Assembly (NCBI GenBank): GCA_027001525.1
Contig: JALTMR010000082.1
Coordinates: 1 to 7,636 of the forward strand
Length of the DNA: 7,636 bases
DNA from: Gammaproteobacteria bacterium
GTDB taxonomy: Bacteria; Pseudomonadota; Gammaproteobacteria; Tenderiales; Tenderiaceae
Direction of reading: 5' to 3'
Below, in pieces: positions 7,185 through 7,636 of this stretch (position 1 is its first letter; the number at the start of each line of letters is the position of its first letter). The notes under the pieces were generated by a model, which was not told the origin of the DNA, did not search any database, and saw only the letters and a list, made by a program, of their open reading frames with translations. Made by a program: the position numbers and the translations under genes.

Positions 7185-7207
7185 GTTATGTTATATTATA
7201 ACGAATT
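7185..7207. promoter_or_regulatory. Zur box (zinc-uptake regulator operator)
   Basis: The core GTTATA-T-TATAAC at 7190-7202 is a perfect 6-1-6 inverted repeat centred on 7196. The 15 bases at 7188-7202 (ATGTTATATTATAAC) match the central part of the gammaproteobacterial Zur consensus GAAATGTTATANTATAACATTTC at every position; the outer arms diverge. GTTAT is also repeated in tandem at 7185-7189 and 7190-7194. The centre lies 34 bases from the znuA start and 44 from the zur start, so bound Zur could block both promoters. The consensus is recalled from knowledge of the family and binding was not tested. Confidence 0.87.
7195..7200 (-). promoter_or_regulatory. Probable znuA -10 box (TATAAT) inside the Zur box
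   Basis: Read on the minus strand, these six bases are a perfect TATAAT. Transcription would begin near 7188 and leave a leader of about 25 bases before the znuA GTG. Because the hexamer lies within the Zur palindrome, repressor and RNA polymerase would compete directly. No convincing -35 box is found 16-18 bases upstream (CCCTAT or similar), and the palindrome's own AT content could produce such a hexamer by chance. Confidence 0.4.
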
Positions 7208-7239
7208 AAACCATAAAATAGGGAACACGGGGCAGGAAG

Positions 7240-7636
7240 GTGGCAAGCAAGCACAGACAGAATGATCAGGCGTTCAAGCCTCACGACCATGGCCGCTGCA
7301 TTAGCGCCGCGCTGGCCGAGGCGACTCGCATCTGTGCTGAGCGCCGGGGGCGTTTGACGCCTCAACGCAAGCGGGTATTGGAACTGGTGTGGCGCAGCCA
7401 TGAGCCCAAGGGAGCCTACGGAATTTTGGAACAGCTGCGGGCCGAGGGTTTTAACGGCGCGCCCCCCACGGTCTACCGGGCGCTCGATTTTCTGCTGGCA
7501 CACGGTCTGATTCATCGCATTGAGAGCCTCAATGCCTATACCGGCTGCGCCCACCCCGGCGACTGCCACAGCGGCCAATTCCTCATCTGTTCACGCTGTA
7601 ACCGGGTGGCAGAGCTGGCCGATGGCCGTGTAAGCG
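7240..7636 (+). CDS. zur: Zinc uptake regulator Zur (Fur family), N-terminal part, cut by window end
   Basis: Starting at GTG 7240, the frame runs 132 codons to the window edge without a stop. An in-frame TAG at 7219 and the lack of other start codons make this GTG almost the only choice. The winged-helix DNA-binding domain spans about 25-92: LTPQRKRVLELVW (39-51), GAYGILEQL (58-66) and the recognition helix PPTVYRALDFLLAHGLIHRIES (75-96). The dimerisation domain begins with N98-A-Y. H92, C103, H110 and E125 match the regulatory zinc-site pattern of E. coli Zur (H77, C88, H96, E111), and C117-S-R-C120 is the first half of the structural zinc site; the second cysteine pair should lie beyond the edge. 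SLNAYTGCAHP and QFLICSRC are Zur-like rather than Fur-like. Zinc-loaded Zur represses znu genes. In pseudomonads zur is followed by znuC and znuB, so those are expected next. Confidence 0.93.
   Translation, partial: MASKHRQNDQAFKPHDHGRCISAALAEATRICAERRGRLTPQRKRVLELVWRSHEPKGAYGILEQLRAEGFNGAPPTVYRALDFLLAHGLIHRIESLNAYTGCAHPGDCHSGQFLICSRCNRVAELADGRVS

Larger units (their letters stand above)
7163..7239. promoter_or_regulatory. Divergent znuA-zur promoter region
   Basis: This 77-base gap is markedly richer in A+T than the flanking genes and lies between two divergent GTG starts. It must hold the promoters of both genes. It contains the Zur box and a TATAAT for znuA, listed separately, plus a TAAAAT at 7214-7219 that could serve zur. 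No good -35 hexamers are visible for either direction. The zur ribosome site is CGGGGC (7228-7233) or AGGAAG (7234-7239); the latter is very close to its GTG. Confidence 0.7.

Noticed and set aside
7186..7578. A 130-codon open frame on the minus strand opposite zur
   Set aside because: The plus strand clearly encodes Zur with its metal ligands; the minus frame also runs through the Zur box and has no recognisable domain.

Overview
The window looks like a piece of a moderately GC-rich gammaproteobacterial chromosome. This rests on gene types and order: a Zur/ZnuA zinc-uptake locus with a divergent operator of the enterobacterial/pseudomonad type, a QmcA-like SPFH protein paired with a short NfeD, and a DUF1329 / YCF48-like / RND exporter cluster. 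I cannot name the genus. There are eight protein genes and no RNA genes, insertion sequences, CRISPR arrays or integration scars. Coding density is very high; the longest stretches without a gene are 107 and 77 bases.

Region 1 (1-4588, + strand) is a tightly packed four-gene cluster for an uncharacterised envelope process. It contains the C-terminal part of a DUF1329 protein (cut by the window edge), an exported seven-bladed YCF48-like beta-propeller, a 780-residue RND/MMPL-type transporter and a small hotdog-fold DUF4442 protein. The first junction has no gap and the next two are ATGA overlaps, so the genes are probably translated together. A periplasmic or outer-membrane lipid-handling partner, a periplasmic scaffold, an inner-membrane pump and an acyl-thioester-type enzyme together suggest movement of a hydrophobic, possibly acylated, compound across the envelope. 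The substrate cannot be read from the sequence.

Region 2 (4696-6149, + strand) is a two-gene operon. It encodes an SPFH/stomatin-family membrane scaffold (paraslipin, QmcA-like) and a short NfeD membrane protein with a C-terminal OB-like domain, again joined by an ATGA overlap. Such pairs are thought to organise inner-membrane microdomains.

Region 3 (6164-7636) is a zinc-homeostasis locus. znuA (- strand) encodes the periplasmic zinc-binding protein of the ZnuABC transporter, and a Fur-family gene that matches Zur (+ strand, cut at the right edge) is divergent from it. The 77-base gap between them is AT-rich and carries a near-ideal Zur box (centre at 7196) that overlaps a TATAAT hexamer facing znuA. 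Zinc-loaded Zur should therefore repress znuA and may control its own gene. znuA converges on the nfeD gene with only 14 bases between the stop codons.

The most open biology is region 1, whose protein families are recognisable but whose substrate and mechanism are unknown. I do not see a wholly new system.
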